DNA from: Triatoma infestans
Lineage: Eukaryota; Arthropoda; Insecta; Hemiptera; Reduviidae
Assembly (NCBI GenBank): GCA_011037195.1
Contig: JAAEAF010001966.1
Location: 1 to 64,000 of the forward strand
Reading direction: 5' to 3'
Length of the DNA stretch: 64,000 nt
How positions within the stretch are numbered: the stretch's first letter is position 1; each line of letters starts with the position of its first letter. The translations under genes and the position numbers were made by a program. The notes under the pieces are model-generated. The model was not told the origin of the DNA and did no database searches. It saw nothing but the letters and a program-made list of their open reading frames with translations. This document shows positions 1-11,700 of the stretch, piece after piece.

Positions 1-140
1 AACGGCAAGGGCTGGATCGGGGCCACAAAAAGGTAAAGAGGATCCCTCCCTAGCCAGCCGATCCGCTCTCTCATGGCCCTCTATTCCCGCATGTCCGGGT
101 ACCCAATAGAGTCGCACCTTACCCCTTGATACTCTAAATG
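1..140 (-). pseudogene. LINE RNase H remnant at window edge
   Basis: Nearly the same sequence as 22,140-22,270 (both contain ATTCCCGCATGTCCGG), which encodes the end of a LINE RNase H domain. Continues beyond the left edge. Confidence 0.6.
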
Positions 141-861
141 GAATACCAAGTTTCGAACTTTCTGCGATTTTTTTTGGGTGGGGGGACTCAGGGGACCTCA
201 TAATGGGATACTTCCGATGAAAACTCGAATATCCAAAATGTTAACATCGATTACAATACTTCATCTTACTAGGAGGAGTCCCACCAATGGGCAAGATATT
301 TTTAATCCCTTCCCCAATTTATTTTTGATAATTTTCTAAAACGAATTAGTTTACAAAAAAATCGAACGAATTCCTGCTGTTTATATTAATTGCGAATTTT
401 AAAAAAATAAAAAAAAATAAATTGTTAAAAAAAATATATAATTAATAGGAAAAAAAAAACTGTTTGGCTGTGACAGCTCTGCGTTGTGCAAAGATATAGT
501 TTTGTTGCAATATTTTTGTTATTAATATTTTTTTTTTAATTTAAAATAATTAGCAATGTTTTTATAATATAAATTGCACTGTTTTTTTTTGTTTTTTTTT
601 TTACTTGTTTTTAATTATTTTATATTTTAAGGAAAATCCAACTTTAATTACCCTATTATTTTTTTTTACCACTTTTGTAAGGACATTCACAATACTCACT
701 AAACCACCAACATCTATCTTCTGTCTTTTTATATTTTGAAATGGAACAAAAGAAAAACACTTGACTCATTTATTTGGTGTTGCATCCTTTTTTTTTTTTT
801 TTACATTTCCTTAATGGTTACAACCATTTTTTCTTTAACTTGGAATGTTTACTGCATATAG
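141..861. other. R-family remnant and AT-rich non-coding stretch
   Basis: 150-290 matches the 3' half of the R element (CTCAGGGGACCTCATAATGG). The remainder is poly-A/poly-T rich with no gene or structured repeat that I can identify. Confidence 0.6.
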
Positions 862-1740
862 AATGACACCGGAGGGACTCTAACCCAGGCACTGCGGCCT
901 GCACATTGAGGCTTATTGTGCCAACCCCTTAATGCCTAGTAGAGCTTATTCTCCCCTCTTCATGAGGTCCAGCACCTTCCCCACCAGTCCTTCTGGGAGG
1001 TCGATTTCCTCCGGTCTCAACGTGCCGACGATCTCGTACTGGCAATCTGCCGATTGCGACACAATCAAACAACAGTGAGAGACCGTCTCCTCCTCCTCCT
1101 GACACAGTCTACATAAGGGCTCCGAATCAAATAATCCCATCTTGAGCAGATGTTTCTTAAACCTACCGTGCCCTGTGAGCGGGCCTGTTATCAGACAAAT
1201 CTGATACCTGCTTAGACCCAGGGTCTCTCTGGTTCTTCTTTTATACAGCTGTGGCATAACCATTTTACCGTGTTTTGCCCCAGTACTTAGCCTCCAGTGA
1301 CGATTATGTTCTCTCCGAATCCATTCTCTCAGAGACGCCCTCGCCATACTTTTGGCTATCCCCAGAACAAGTTCCGGCCCACAAAAAGGGGTGTTCGCTC
1401 CATTCCTGGCCAGTTGGTTGGCTAGTTCATTGCGTTTTATCCCATTGTGTCCCGGCACCCATACCAGCCGCACTTTATTATGCCGGGAGAGCGCCTCTAG
1501 GGAGTCTCTACACTCCATGACTAGGGAAGGAGTAATTCTGAATGCCCCAAGAGCCTTCAGTGCCGCCTGGCTGTCCGAAAAGATGCATATCTCCCTATTC
1601 CTAGGGCCCAAACTTCAGCATAAACTTCACCGGAATACCGTGGAGAATCCACCAAGAGGCATCTCAATAAGTACCCTCCGTTTAAACGTCCATATATTCC
1701 TGTTGGACCGGAATCTTCCCCTTACTGCATAGATAGAAAC
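862..1740 (-). pseudogene. R1/LOA-like LINE 3' end: RNase H and zinc-knuckle tail
   Basis: Minus-strand frame 1,611-946: IFSDSQAALKALGAF (RNase H acidic site), VWVPGHNGIKRNELANQLAR (RNase H closing motif, the usual GNExAD changed to RNELAN), then LSRYQICLITGPLTGHGRF and a CRLCQEEEETVSHCC zinc-knuckle. The 221-codon frame is open, so decay is modest. The 3' tail ends near GAATGACACC at 862, as in the copy at 49,012. The upstream reverse transcriptase is absent. Confidence 0.85.
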
Positions 1741-2211
1741 GTATTTTTTTTTTTAACATTTTTATGAAAAGAAAAAATTGATTTTTGAAGAAGTATTTTT
1801 TGGGAGGTCTGTCCCAAGCTTTTTTAGTTTTGACATACAGCGCTCCACGGGCTAAAGCAAGCCGGTCAGGTAAATGTTTCAATTCCAAGTTTTTCAAGAA
1901 AATCGTTGGAATCTAAATCTGGTAAAAAATCGCATTTCTGGATAAAAATTGATTGGCTCCAAAATTTGAAGTCTATCAATGCTCTTTTTTTTGGAGCATC
2001 AATCCAATTCTGAAGACCCCAGTAAATGATATTCAGGATATCAAGATACTTAAACTTGCTACACGGATGTAATTGCTAATCATCCATAATCAGGGGACGT
2101 TGGAGAAGATCCGTCTACTACGAAGTAACTGCGTTTTAGGACTTGCTAACCTCTAAGCTCAATTCTGAGTGTGCTGCGAGCAGCTTTCCTTACATGTTTT
2201 TTTTTTTTTTA

Positions 2212-2412
2212 ATTTAAGGCGCGCCAACATCTATGGTCATTGGCACCCGGAGCCTTCTCCGGACAGTGTTCTCTCGTTACAAACAACATTGTCCATCACC
2301 GGACAGTGGGCTGTAGAGGCTCCTCGGAAGAAAAAAATCTAAGGGTAGCACAGTTTGGAGACTCGAACCCGGGTCCTCCGCGTGAAAGTCCAATACGCTA
2401 ACTCCCTTCCCT
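2212..2412 (-). mobile_element. tRNA-Ala-derived SINE, tail C
   Basis: On the minus strand: a degenerate tRNA-like head with GACCCGGGTTCGAG (B box), a body with CACTGTCCGGTGATGGACAA, and the 3' end GGTGCCAATGACCATAGATG then TTGGCGCGCCTTAAATT. Confidence 0.7.
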
Positions 2413-3796
2413 TTTCCCTACATGCAGTACCTACCTAAGAAAAAGAAGGAAATATTGCCAAGTTTCGAAACTTCCTGCAAATTTTTTTTTGTTCTGAAGA
2501 TATCATTTTGTTCACACACGACACATTCAGATTACACGTTACATTCAGACAGTGACACAAACATTATATTTTGTCATTTTATGCCAGGAAATGGAAAAAA
2601 CAACAAAAATATCAGGCTCCCAGATATCACGTGGAGCTCATTACTACGTTTTTAGTCAATCCTGGGCTCTATACTAAGCTGTGGCTATTGCAAAGGAAAA
2701 TATGTGAAATTAAAACAAAACAAAAAAAATCAATTATTAATGAGCACAAAAAAATGACTACTGTATATTTATTTATTTAAAAAAAAAAAACAAATTCACT
2801 CTCAAAATATATCTTATGAACGAATATTTCGTTATAAAAATACGATATTACAATCTAAATAATACAAAATAAAGTAAAAAATAAATGACTGGAATAGTCA
2901 GTTAGTACACAGATATAATATATATATATTTGTTTATATATATATATATGTATATACTTACTTGCTAAATGCTATTTAAATATATAAAAATACTCCAAGG
3001 ACTTCCCTTTATTGTATCAAATTAAAAAATACTACAAATACATTTTGTTCACTTCAAAAAAGCTACTAATATTAAAATATAAATGAAAAAAAAAGATTTA
3101 TATTGGTTTATTCCATAGGTGAGTTTGTCCCCTACCCAGAGCATATCTCACACAACCTTTCTAGTATAACCTCTTTATATGAGTTATCCTGAGTATTTTT
3201 AGGTTAGGTTATAACATCACATCCACGTATTTATTTTTTTTATATTTATATAAATTACATAAAAAAATTTATTATTATTTGGACGCTTAGAAAATATAAA
3301 AAGATTTTGAAATTATTAAATAAAAAAAAACGAGTTTGTTATGCCCCCCTGTAAGGGGGGAGTCATGATCCAGTAATAGTGTTCATAAGAGTACTTTAAA
3401 TCTTTTAAGCGTTATCTTTTAAGTTTGGTTAAGTTTTGAACAATCAGTTTAAAAAATACTTCCGATTTTCCGGGTTGAGAACGCAGTCAGTAGTTTTGCT
3501 TAAAAATCGAGCGTGGTTCCAAACGCCTTTCAAGATATAACAACGACTTGACGTCTGATTTTAGTAAAATCACTGACCACGGTCTCAACCTGGGAAGGTC
3601 TCAAAAGTGTTTTTTTTTTTCATGAAAATGACCGCGGAAACATAAAAAAAGCGCGTGAATCAGAATTTTCCTATAAAACCATTTGAGTTGTTTCTGACGC
3701 GCCCTAATGGGTAAAGAAGGGACAATATTAGCGGTGATGACAGCAAAAGAGTATACATGTGGGTATTTGATGAGAGCAATAAGAATGTGGCGGATT
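2413..3796. other. AT-rich non-coding stretch with R remnant
   Basis: 2,440-2,640 is a degraded R copy. 2,640-3,330 is AT-rich with TA runs. 3,540-3,650 has the CGGTCTCAACCTGGGA word of the 11,680 repeat family. No gene seen. Confidence 0.6.
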
Positions 3797-4326
3797 TGTT
3801 GACTAAGGTGGGAGGATACTGAAAAGAGAATTTGGTGAAGCGCTAGAAGGACACCGAAAGGCGCTGTCTTCTAGGTTAAAAAGATATATAAAAGAAAAAA
3901 GAGAAAGCGACTTGTGAAGGAGTATCTTCTCACCCTGAGTAGGAGTGACCAGTCATTTTTGCACACAATAGCCAAGACGTATAGCTCTTTGTGTCAGAAT
4001 TGTGACGATGGAGTCAGTGGGGGCAGGGAAACACGGTGTAACACTTGATCTCTAGCCTAGTGTCCCCAGATTCATCAATACTATATTCCGCATATTTGGG
4101 AGGCAATACTCTCAAGGGGAATGCTTTTTTTGAGGGGTGGGGGTGGAAAATCAAGGATATTTTAAGATACTGTCTTAAACAGAAAGAAAATCAACTCAAT
4201 GCCCTGATGATGGAAGGCCCGAGCCAACAAGGGTTGTTAAAATGTTGGCAATTAAGAATTTTCTTTCTGCCCTATATCACCCACCCACAAAACCAAGGCG
4301 GCCGTGCGGCTATACGGATGACTTAA
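3797..4326 (+). pseudogene. LINE C-terminal fragment, first of two duplicated copies
   Basis: Contains a degenerate zinc-knuckle (CQNCDDGVSGG in one frame) and then SSLVSPDSSILYSAYLGGNT, FEGWGWKIKDILRYCLKQKE, which resembles LINE C-termini (a LG...F....DILRF pattern). Homologous to the tail at 21,840-21,960 on the minus strand. Its first 285 bp recur at 4,946-5,235. Confidence 0.6.
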
Positions 4327-4945
4327 GAAGCATCGCATGGGACTGACAACGGATAGCCTGTGCAAGGGAAAACAACATTACACTAAGCTTCTCTAAGAGA
4401 GGAGAAATTATTGACACATCACGCTTTGTGAGTCACTCTCCCTCCATCTCATGACTTGACCAGAAAAATTAAACAGAACTGGAAATGGGTGCTCTAATTT
4501 ATGGGTGCCACAATAGAAGTCTTCGTAGGCTTTACTAAGCCAACTACCATAGAATCTACGTGGATCTGGGACAGAACTAATATGTGAGATATTTTTGTGC
4601 CTATACACATGTGCATCTCTCCTCATCGGGCCATCTGTGGTTGGATACTTTATCCGCTGGAGAAGATTGTTTCTTGCGTTTTGAGAAAATTTGGTTCAGA
4701 AACTTTTCTGGTTGAAACGAAGATATCTGTGGCCCCCAAAGGGCTTTCCATCATCTCTGACTGGTCAATATTTGGCGTTTCTAGTACACGCGGCCAATAA
4801 GTCTTTCTGGTAGGGTAGTGTCAAAAATTCCAACTAAGAAGGTCAGTTTCAAGCTTTCAGTGGACAATTATTCACAAAAGTGCTCTAGTTGCTAGTATAC
4901 TACCTTGAGACAGAACTTTATATTGTGTACAGATTATATGGGAAG

Positions 4946-5470
4946 TGACTAAGGTGGGAGGATACTGAAAAGAGAATTTGGTGAAGCGCTAGAAGGACAC
5001 CGAAAGGCTTTCTAGGTTAAAAAGATATATAAAAGAAAAAAGAGAAAGCGACTTGTGAAGGAGTATCTTCTCACCCTGACTAGAGTGACCAGTCATTTTT
5101 GCACACAATAGCCAAGCCAAGACGTATAGCTCTTTGTGTCAGAATTGTGACGATGGAGTCAGTGGGGGAAAGGAAACACGGTGTAACACTTGATCTCTAG
5201 CCTAGTGTCCTCAGATTCATCAATACTAGATTCCGGCTGTAGGAGCCGGGGGTGGAAGCGAAGTAAATATTTGGCTAGGATGAAAATGGTCTAATTTTTG
5301 ATAGATTCGAGGGCAATCCCAAATGGCAAAACTGATTCTATTTTCAGCTTTCTCTATGGGAACCGTTATCTGTGCTAAAGGTCCCCGGGGTTTGGTATTC
5401 TTGTTGGGGGATTCCCGGACTAGTTGGGCTTTGGATAGCCTAGGGTTTTTATAGCCTCCCCCTCCCTTCT
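4946..5470 (+). pseudogene. LINE C-terminal fragment, second copy, with 3' tail
   Basis: Near-identical to 3,797-4,090 with small indels (for instance CCAAGCCAAGACG against CCAAGACG). It then continues into a tail with GGGCTTTGGATAGCCTAGGG (5,427-5,446), a word also found in the LINE tail at 19,903-19,970 and in tail A of the tRNA-Ala SINE. Confidence 0.6.
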
Positions 5471-6176
5471 AATGACGATTTATAATAAATTAACACCATG
5501 GTTTCATAGGAATTTTTGGTTCTTTTAGTCCAAATCGAAATTCCTGATCATGCAGTGGAGATCAAAAAGGTGAACACTTTTCAGGATCTGCCAGGATTCC
5601 TAAAAAGATGGCCATAGCAAACCTTAAAATTTATTTAAATTTATAAATCAGTACATAAAGATAAATTTAGTTTTTAAATACTTAACGTTATCGTTCAGTA
5701 CTTCCACTCGTTCAAAAAACAAAAATTATAGAGTGCTTTAAAATTTTTAAAGTTAGTTTAAAATTTTAAAGTTCAGTTTTTTGACAAATAAATATCTTAC
5801 AATTACTTACGAGACTAGCATAGAAATAATGAAATAGCTAGGGCAGCTAGCAAAGAAGTAGTTAATAAAAAAAAAAAAGGATTGTACCTTTTGTGCCAAA
5901 CTCATTATTGGATGATTTTATAGCATTTTGTAAGAATGGACTGGTATGGGCAATGTCTAATAAATGCCAAAAGATTCTGGAGATCTGAAAGAAGAAAGAA
6001 CTGTGGAAAAATCTATGATCCTGTTTTTTGAGAACGGAGAGTAGAGGAATCCGCTGAAATGTAGAACTGAAGAGGCTATTCAGGGAAACAGAGTCATTGT
6101 CGTAAAGAAGGGAAGAATCAGGTGACTTGGGCATGCGGAACGGAGTTTCCATGATAGACTGCCCAAAAAAAGTAAT

Positions 6177-6276
6177 GTATAGGAAGCTGGGAGAGGAGCT
6201 TGGCTCAGGAGGAGGATAGACCCCGCTTAACATGGTTCGATAATGTGATGAGGATATACCAGGGCTGCGCAAGGGC
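6177..6276 (+). repeat. 100-bp direct repeat, left copy (flanks RTE fragment)
   Basis: GTATAGGAAGCTGGGAG through GTGATGAGGATATACCAGG. The matching copy is at 7,441-7,540, just downstream of the reverse transcriptase fragment, with roughly 85-90 percent identity by eye. Confidence 0.7.
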
Positions 6277-6282
6277 TTAATG

Positions 6283-7440
6283 ACACGTGTACCGCGAAGA
6301 ATTGTACAAAGGAATGATGAGACCTGGAATCCCCTCCAAATTAATAAGACTTGTCCGTGTGACCATGGCTGACACTAACAGTCGTGTCAAGATACAAGGA
6401 GACCTGCCAAACAAATTCAAATGCGATCAAGGCTTAAGACAGCGAGACTCCCTTTCATGCACTCTCTTCAATTGGGTTTGGAAAGAATAATAAATTAGAG
6501 ATGCCAGAACTGAAACCACAGGCACAACTTTCAATAAGAGCGTGCAAATCTTAGCGTATGCCGATGACATTTGTATAATTGGAAGGTCTTCAGCGGCTGT
6601 AGAAGTAACCTTCCAAGATAGTGTAGAAGAAACCTTTATTTCCTTAGACCGAGCAGCAAGAAACATAGGGCTGGCAGTGAATGAGAATAATACCAAGTAC
6701 CTTACAACGGATACGAGAGAGTATAACTCGTGCATCCAGGCCAATGATTACAACTTTCAAAAGGTTCGCGTATTTAAATACCTGGGATCGATGATAACGG
6801 CGGATAATGATGTAAAACAGTAGGTAAACCAGAGGCTCATGTCCGCCAATAAATGCTACTATGGGCTCCTGAGATACATGAAAAGCCGTAATTTATCCAG
6901 GACCACAAAATGTACTCTGTACAAAGTGCTAATACGCCCTGTTCTGACGTATGGAGCTGAAGCACGGACCATGACCAAAGCGACAGAGCAAAAGCTACTC
7001 GTCTTTGAAAGAAGGATTTTAAGAAAGATATTTGGTCCAGTCAAGGAAAATGAACAGTGGAGGATATGTCATAACGAAGAATTAGCAAGGACGTATTCGG
7101 AAGTGGATGTTGTTAAATATATCCTGTTAGCAAGACTGCGATGGGCAGGCAGGTTGTTAGGATGGAAGAAACTGCCATCCCCTGAAGAGTGCTGTTCGGT
7201 GGGGAGGGAAAAGAAAGGTTAGCTGGCCGAAAATAAGATGGCTGGATCAGGTCGCGGATGATGCAAGACAGCCAAATATCCGGAATTGGTGGATCGCGGC
7301 TAAGGATAGAAAATCATGGCGTAGGATTCTTAGGAGGAGGGTTGGGAATGGGGATGGCAAAAGGATGCGTTCGCCTAGCATCAGGATGAGTAATCGGAGC
7401 AGGCCAGGTCCCAGTAATGGGTTGCAGCGCCAAGGAGTGA
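6283..7440 (+). pseudogene. RTE-like LINE reverse transcriptase fragment
   Basis: Plus strand, several stops and frame changes. Shows QGLRQRDSLSCTLFN (RT motif), QILAYADDICIIGR with the catalytic YADD box, FKYLGSMITADN, then LYKVLIRPVLTYGAEARTMT and the RRILRKIFGP tail typical of RTE/BovB-like reverse transcriptases. The final part reads RPKIRWLDQVADDARQ with an arginine-rich end. The N-terminal half (endonuclease) is missing. It lies between two copies of a 100-bp direct repeat. Confidence 0.85.
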
Positions 7441-7540
7441 GTATAGGAAGCTGGGAGAAAAGCTTGGCTTAGGAGGAGGGTTGACCCCCGCTTAACATAG
7501 TTAAATAATGTGATGAGGATATGCCAGGACTGTGCAAGAA
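7441..7540 (+). repeat. 100-bp direct repeat, right copy
   Basis: Partner of 6,177-6,276. At 7,541 the sequence changes abruptly into the C-terminus of an R1/LOA-type LINE, so this copy marks a junction between two elements. Confidence 0.7.
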
Positions 7541-7860
7541 GAAGAACCAGAGAAACCCTAGTTCTAAGCAGGTATCAGATTTGTCTATTTACAGGGCATA
7601 GCAGGTTCAAAAAAAAAAAACATCTGTACAAGATGGGTTTAATTAACTCGGAGCCCTATGAGGAAGACTATGTCAGGAAGAGGTGGAGACGGCCTCTCAC
7701 ACCTGTTGTTCGACTGCGTTGCAATCGGCAGTTAGCGGTACGAGATCTTTGGCACGTTGAGACCGGTGGAAATCGTACTGCAAGAAGGATAAGTGGGGAA
7801 GATCCTTGACCTCATGAAAAGGGGAGGATTCTTCTACTAGTCATAGGGGAGGTGGTACAG
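7541..7860 (+). pseudogene. R1/LOA-like LINE C-terminal fragment
   Basis: Reads RRTRETLVLSRYQICLFTGH then FKKKKHLYKMGL, the same C-terminal block as at 946-1,611 and 49,087-49,400 on the other strand. An A-run insertion and frameshifts break it. It ends near the foldback element at 7,873. Confidence 0.7.
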
Positions 7861-7872
7861 TATGCCTCAATA

Positions 7873-8153
7873 TCAGAGATATTTTCCGTGATAGCCTGCT
7901 TCTTTTTGTGGTCATCGACCGGTTTCGGGCGTTCGCCCATCATCAGGATGCGTTTGTCTAACAGTGCGATAACACAGACTTTCACAGAGCAAATTCAGTT
8001 TATACACTGACATGTCACTATATAAATGCATTCTGTTGATGCATCTGTTCGACAAACGCATCCTAATGGGCGAACGCCCGAAACCAGTCGATGACAACAA
8101 AAAGAAGCAGGCTATCACGGAAAATATCTCTGATGCTTTCCAGCCACAACAAC
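7873..8153 (+). mobile_element. Foldback retroposon F1, copy 2
   Basis: Inverted arms at about 7,873-7,960 and 8,046-8,135, flanked by the 12-bp target-site duplication TATGCCTCAATA at 7,861-7,872 and 8,154-8,165. The hammerhead core on the right arm has lost bases (CCTAATGGGC), so it is probably dead. Confidence 0.8.
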
Positions 8154-8378
8154 TATGCCTCAATAATTTGGCTGCGGTGTCTGGGTTGAAATCTCCCTCC
8201 TAATCTAATGTGGTGAGGACGACCTCCGCCAGACATCCATCATCATCATCAACTTTGATTGGTCAATATTTAGCGATTCCTGTCAATGCGAACAACAGGG
8301 CTCTGACAGGGCAGTATTAAAAATCCTAACTAAGAAATTCAGTTTCAAGCATTCACAGGACAATAATCCATAGAAGTG

Positions 8379-8690
8379 TCAGAGACATTTTCCGTGGTAG
8401 CCTGCTTCATTTTGTGGTGTCGTCGACCGGTTCGGGCGTTCGCCCATCTTCAGGATGCGTTTTTTCAGACAGTGTGACAACACAGACTTGCAGAGAGCAA
8501 ATTTTGTTTACACACTGACTGGTCTCCAACAAAATTTGCTCTGTGCAAGTCTGTGTTGTCATACTGTCTGAAAAACGCATCCTGAAGATGGGCGAACGCC
8601 CGAAACCGGTCGATGACCACAAAATGAAGCAGGCTACCACGGAAAATGTCTCTGATGCTTTCCAGCTCTGCGGAACCAACCACCACAACA
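8379..8690 (+). mobile_element. Foldback retroposon with hammerhead-like motif (F1), full copy
   Basis: Two arms of about 133 bp (8,379-8,511 and 8,530-8,662) are near-perfect inverted repeats, followed by a 28-bp tail ending in ACCACAACA. A 12-bp direct repeat TCCATAGAAGTG at 8,367-8,378 and 8,691-8,702 is a target-site duplication and fixes both ends. The right arm holds the best hammerhead-like motif (8,578-8,615). No coding capacity. Confidence 0.85.
8578..8615 (+). ncRNA. Hammerhead-ribozyme-like motif in F1 element
   Basis: CAUC (8,578-8,581) pairs with GAUG (8,612-8,615) as stem I. Core CUGAAGA at 8,582-8,588 fits CUGANGA. Stem II is GGGC/GCCC with loop GAAC. Then GAA (8,602-8,604), a self-complementary ACCGGU (8,605-8,610) that can act as stem III between two molecules, and C at 8,611 at the cleavage position. 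One extra U lies between core and stem II. Activity is untested. Confidence 0.6.
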
Positions 8691-8702
8691 TCCATAGAAG
8701 TG

Positions 8703-11700
8703 CTCTAGGTAGGACTTAAGCATCAAAGGAAGCAGAAGAACAAAAGACTGGATTAAACATATCAAGTACATGAACTGAACCTAAAAGAACATAAAAGATT
8801 GAACATAAAAGATGTGGTAGGATTGAGGGTTAGAATGATAAAGAAAGGAAGGCACAAAATGGCATGGGACACTTAGAAAGGATGGGAGATGAAGAGAATC
8901 CGGGGGGGGGGTAAACATTGAAGTTTAAGAAGATGCGTTGGTTGGAGATAATGTGGAAGAAAGGATTTGAAATAATAGGCATTATGGGGATAGCATAGGC
9001 TAACCTAAGAAAAACAAGAAGTAGGTTGAAGGTATCTCCGGATAAAGGAAAGGGACTATAGGTCACTCGGTGGCTATGGGCAAGTATTCTGGATGATAGT
9101 ATTGCTGTCGGCCAGAAACGTCCATCTCCGCTATTCAGGAATTTGTTTGTGTTATTTCGTTCTAGGAATCATTTCGAGTCTACCACCAATGGCCACCCAT
9201 TCCCAGGTGAGAAAAGCCGGCAAGAAAGTCGGGAGTTTCGCTACATATAATGCACGCATCAGTCTTGTGTGGTAAATGGAGTGCAATTTTTTAATCCAGG
9301 CTTCCAAAACACTTTTACTAAGGATGAAAGGCGTCGCAGATCCTCGAATACTCCTTCCAATCCATCCCAGATGCAGATTCCATATACACCTCCTGCATGA
9401 CTGGAAAAACTCTTACCCAGAAGCCAGGGTTTCAAAGCCTTGATACAACATATCACCAGGATCATGGCGAAGGAGACAGAACTTGACATTTCTACTGTAG
9501 AGCTAACAGTGCCCAAATCCTCTTACAAACAAACAAAAAAATGCATATAAAATCCCCAACAGAAATGCATCTAAAGATAATCTAATATATAAAATACAAT
9601 AAAAATACATACATTTCACAATTAAAAAAAATTTTCAGTATAATTTTTTTAAAAAAATTCCAAAATGGCAGGTTTAAAAAATATTTTATTTTAATATTTT
9701 GGCAAATTATTTTGTTATATTTTTGGGAAGACTTGAGGTATACCTCTAAGTAATATCTCATATACCTACCTTATAATTATCTTTCTTTTTTTTAAAAATT
9801 TTTCTTTACTTGTTTTTTTTTGAGCACCTTAAAAAAAGTGATCTTCCATTTTGGCAATTAATATTTGGTTTTTTAGTTACTTAAAATTTGTGGTTTCTTT
9901 CGAGTATTTAAAAAAAAAATTAAAAATTATTCAGAAAATATGGCAGAACAAAGAGGCCTTCATTTATTAAGTTTTTCTGAAAAATTTTTGCTAAACTTTC
10001 TCTTACAGCTGTAAGTGGTCTGCTGAATACGAAAAAGTGTTTTTTTAAGTTTTTTTTTTTTAGAAAACTGGAAACAAAATAAGCAGGAACCTTAAAACTT
10101 GATATATCCATTTCCGGTTAAAATCAAACAACCGGAAGTAAAATTTACTGAATAGGTTTTTGATCGCAAGGAATTACGTAATCAATTTAAGGAAGAGGAA
10201 AATAAGAATCATGTCGAAACCAACGAAAACCATGAGGTTTCAATTTGCAAGTCAATCGGGAGAGAGGAAGTCAAGGTCCCATCATGGGCTGTGGAGCTGC
10301 TTTAAATAAGTAAGTAAATGGAACTTTAGAGGAACATCCTAAAGTCATCTGAAGGTGTTTTTAAAAAAAGTGATAAACCCAAACCCTGCATCATCCAAAG
10401 CCTCTCTGGGCCCCATATAGCTAGCCCAAAGAGCATTAACAACTATTTGGTCTGGAACAAGAATCAATACCCAGGTTTTACCCACCTAAGATTCAGACAA
10501 AAGATGACGCCTGAAACTACAATGGGATCCGGCGAAGTCTGACACAGACAGCAACATTTTCCCGTTATCACTCTCAACTGTCTGCACCCCAAATGAGCAT
10601 CTTAAACTGCCGGATAACCCACTGAGCTTATCAACCAGAGATGACGGCTGTGAAGTTGTCCGTGCCTGGAGAAACTTGACCCAAACGTGTGTCCTCAACA
10701 GGCTTAGAGCGAATGCAGGGGAGTAGAGGCGTCTCATTTCGTTAACCTGGTACTCAGACTAGAACAACATCCTGGACTTACAAGGTGAAGACACAACTCA
10801 GTGTCTTCAACGCAGCCTGACTATCCGAGCAGATACAAGCCCCAGGTTACATACCCTGCTCATCAGGGACACAGCAAATAATAGCATAAAACTAAGCCTT
10901 GAAAACAGTGGCCCATTCACCACGAGACACTGCTAAGTGATCTCGCGTTTCAAAAATAGACCGCAGCTCCAGACCTACCATCCGTTCTGAAACCGTCCCG
11001 TGTATTACCTGAGGCATCACACGCTACCTGACACTGCAAGAATGGAACAGTAGAATGACCATATCCGCTTACCCTGCCAAAATCCTGCCTGACCCAGAGA
11101 GACAAAGAACACAAGAGAACAATTTAAAAAAAAAAACACTTTTTGCGCGATTGGGGTACTTCCTCTAACGGTAGTAAGAGAAACCAAAAATTTAAAAAAA
11201 TAAATTGCAAAACACTCAGATTTTTCAGACTGCGAGTAAACCGCGCAGTGTTTTATAATAAACTCAACATTTCGCTTCCATATAGCAACAGTCTTCTTCT
11301 TCAGGGTAATGTCTGGCAAGAAACAGAGTGATTAGGTGGACAAGCAGGTTTGGAAGCAGCCCACTTCCTCGGCTATCTTGAAAAGTAAATGGTTCTAATT
11401 TTAATCGTCTGTGGTGAGGGACAAGCCCCAGGCTATTCCCCCCCCCCCAAACACACTGGGAGCTCTTCTCACTGTGGATTGCTGGACTCCAACCCGGGAC
11501 CTGCATCTTAGTTAGCTCTCCCTTGTACTCTGCGGGAGCTTAATTTTTCCCTTCCAAACCTCAGCCAACCAAATCACACATGCATGAAACTGAAGGATCC
11601 CTGCCCCTCTCCTGCTTGTTCTGCCCTCCCACCAAGCTGTCTCTTGCTAGTGTTGCTTTATGCTTTCAAGTTGACACTATCCTGAAAAAGCCTGCTGTTA

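Noticed and set aside
8379..8690. Foldback copies as DNA-transposon MITEs
   Set aside because: The 12-13 bp target duplications, an asymmetric tail and truncated single arms fit retroposition better than cut-and-paste; kept as retroposon, though not proven.
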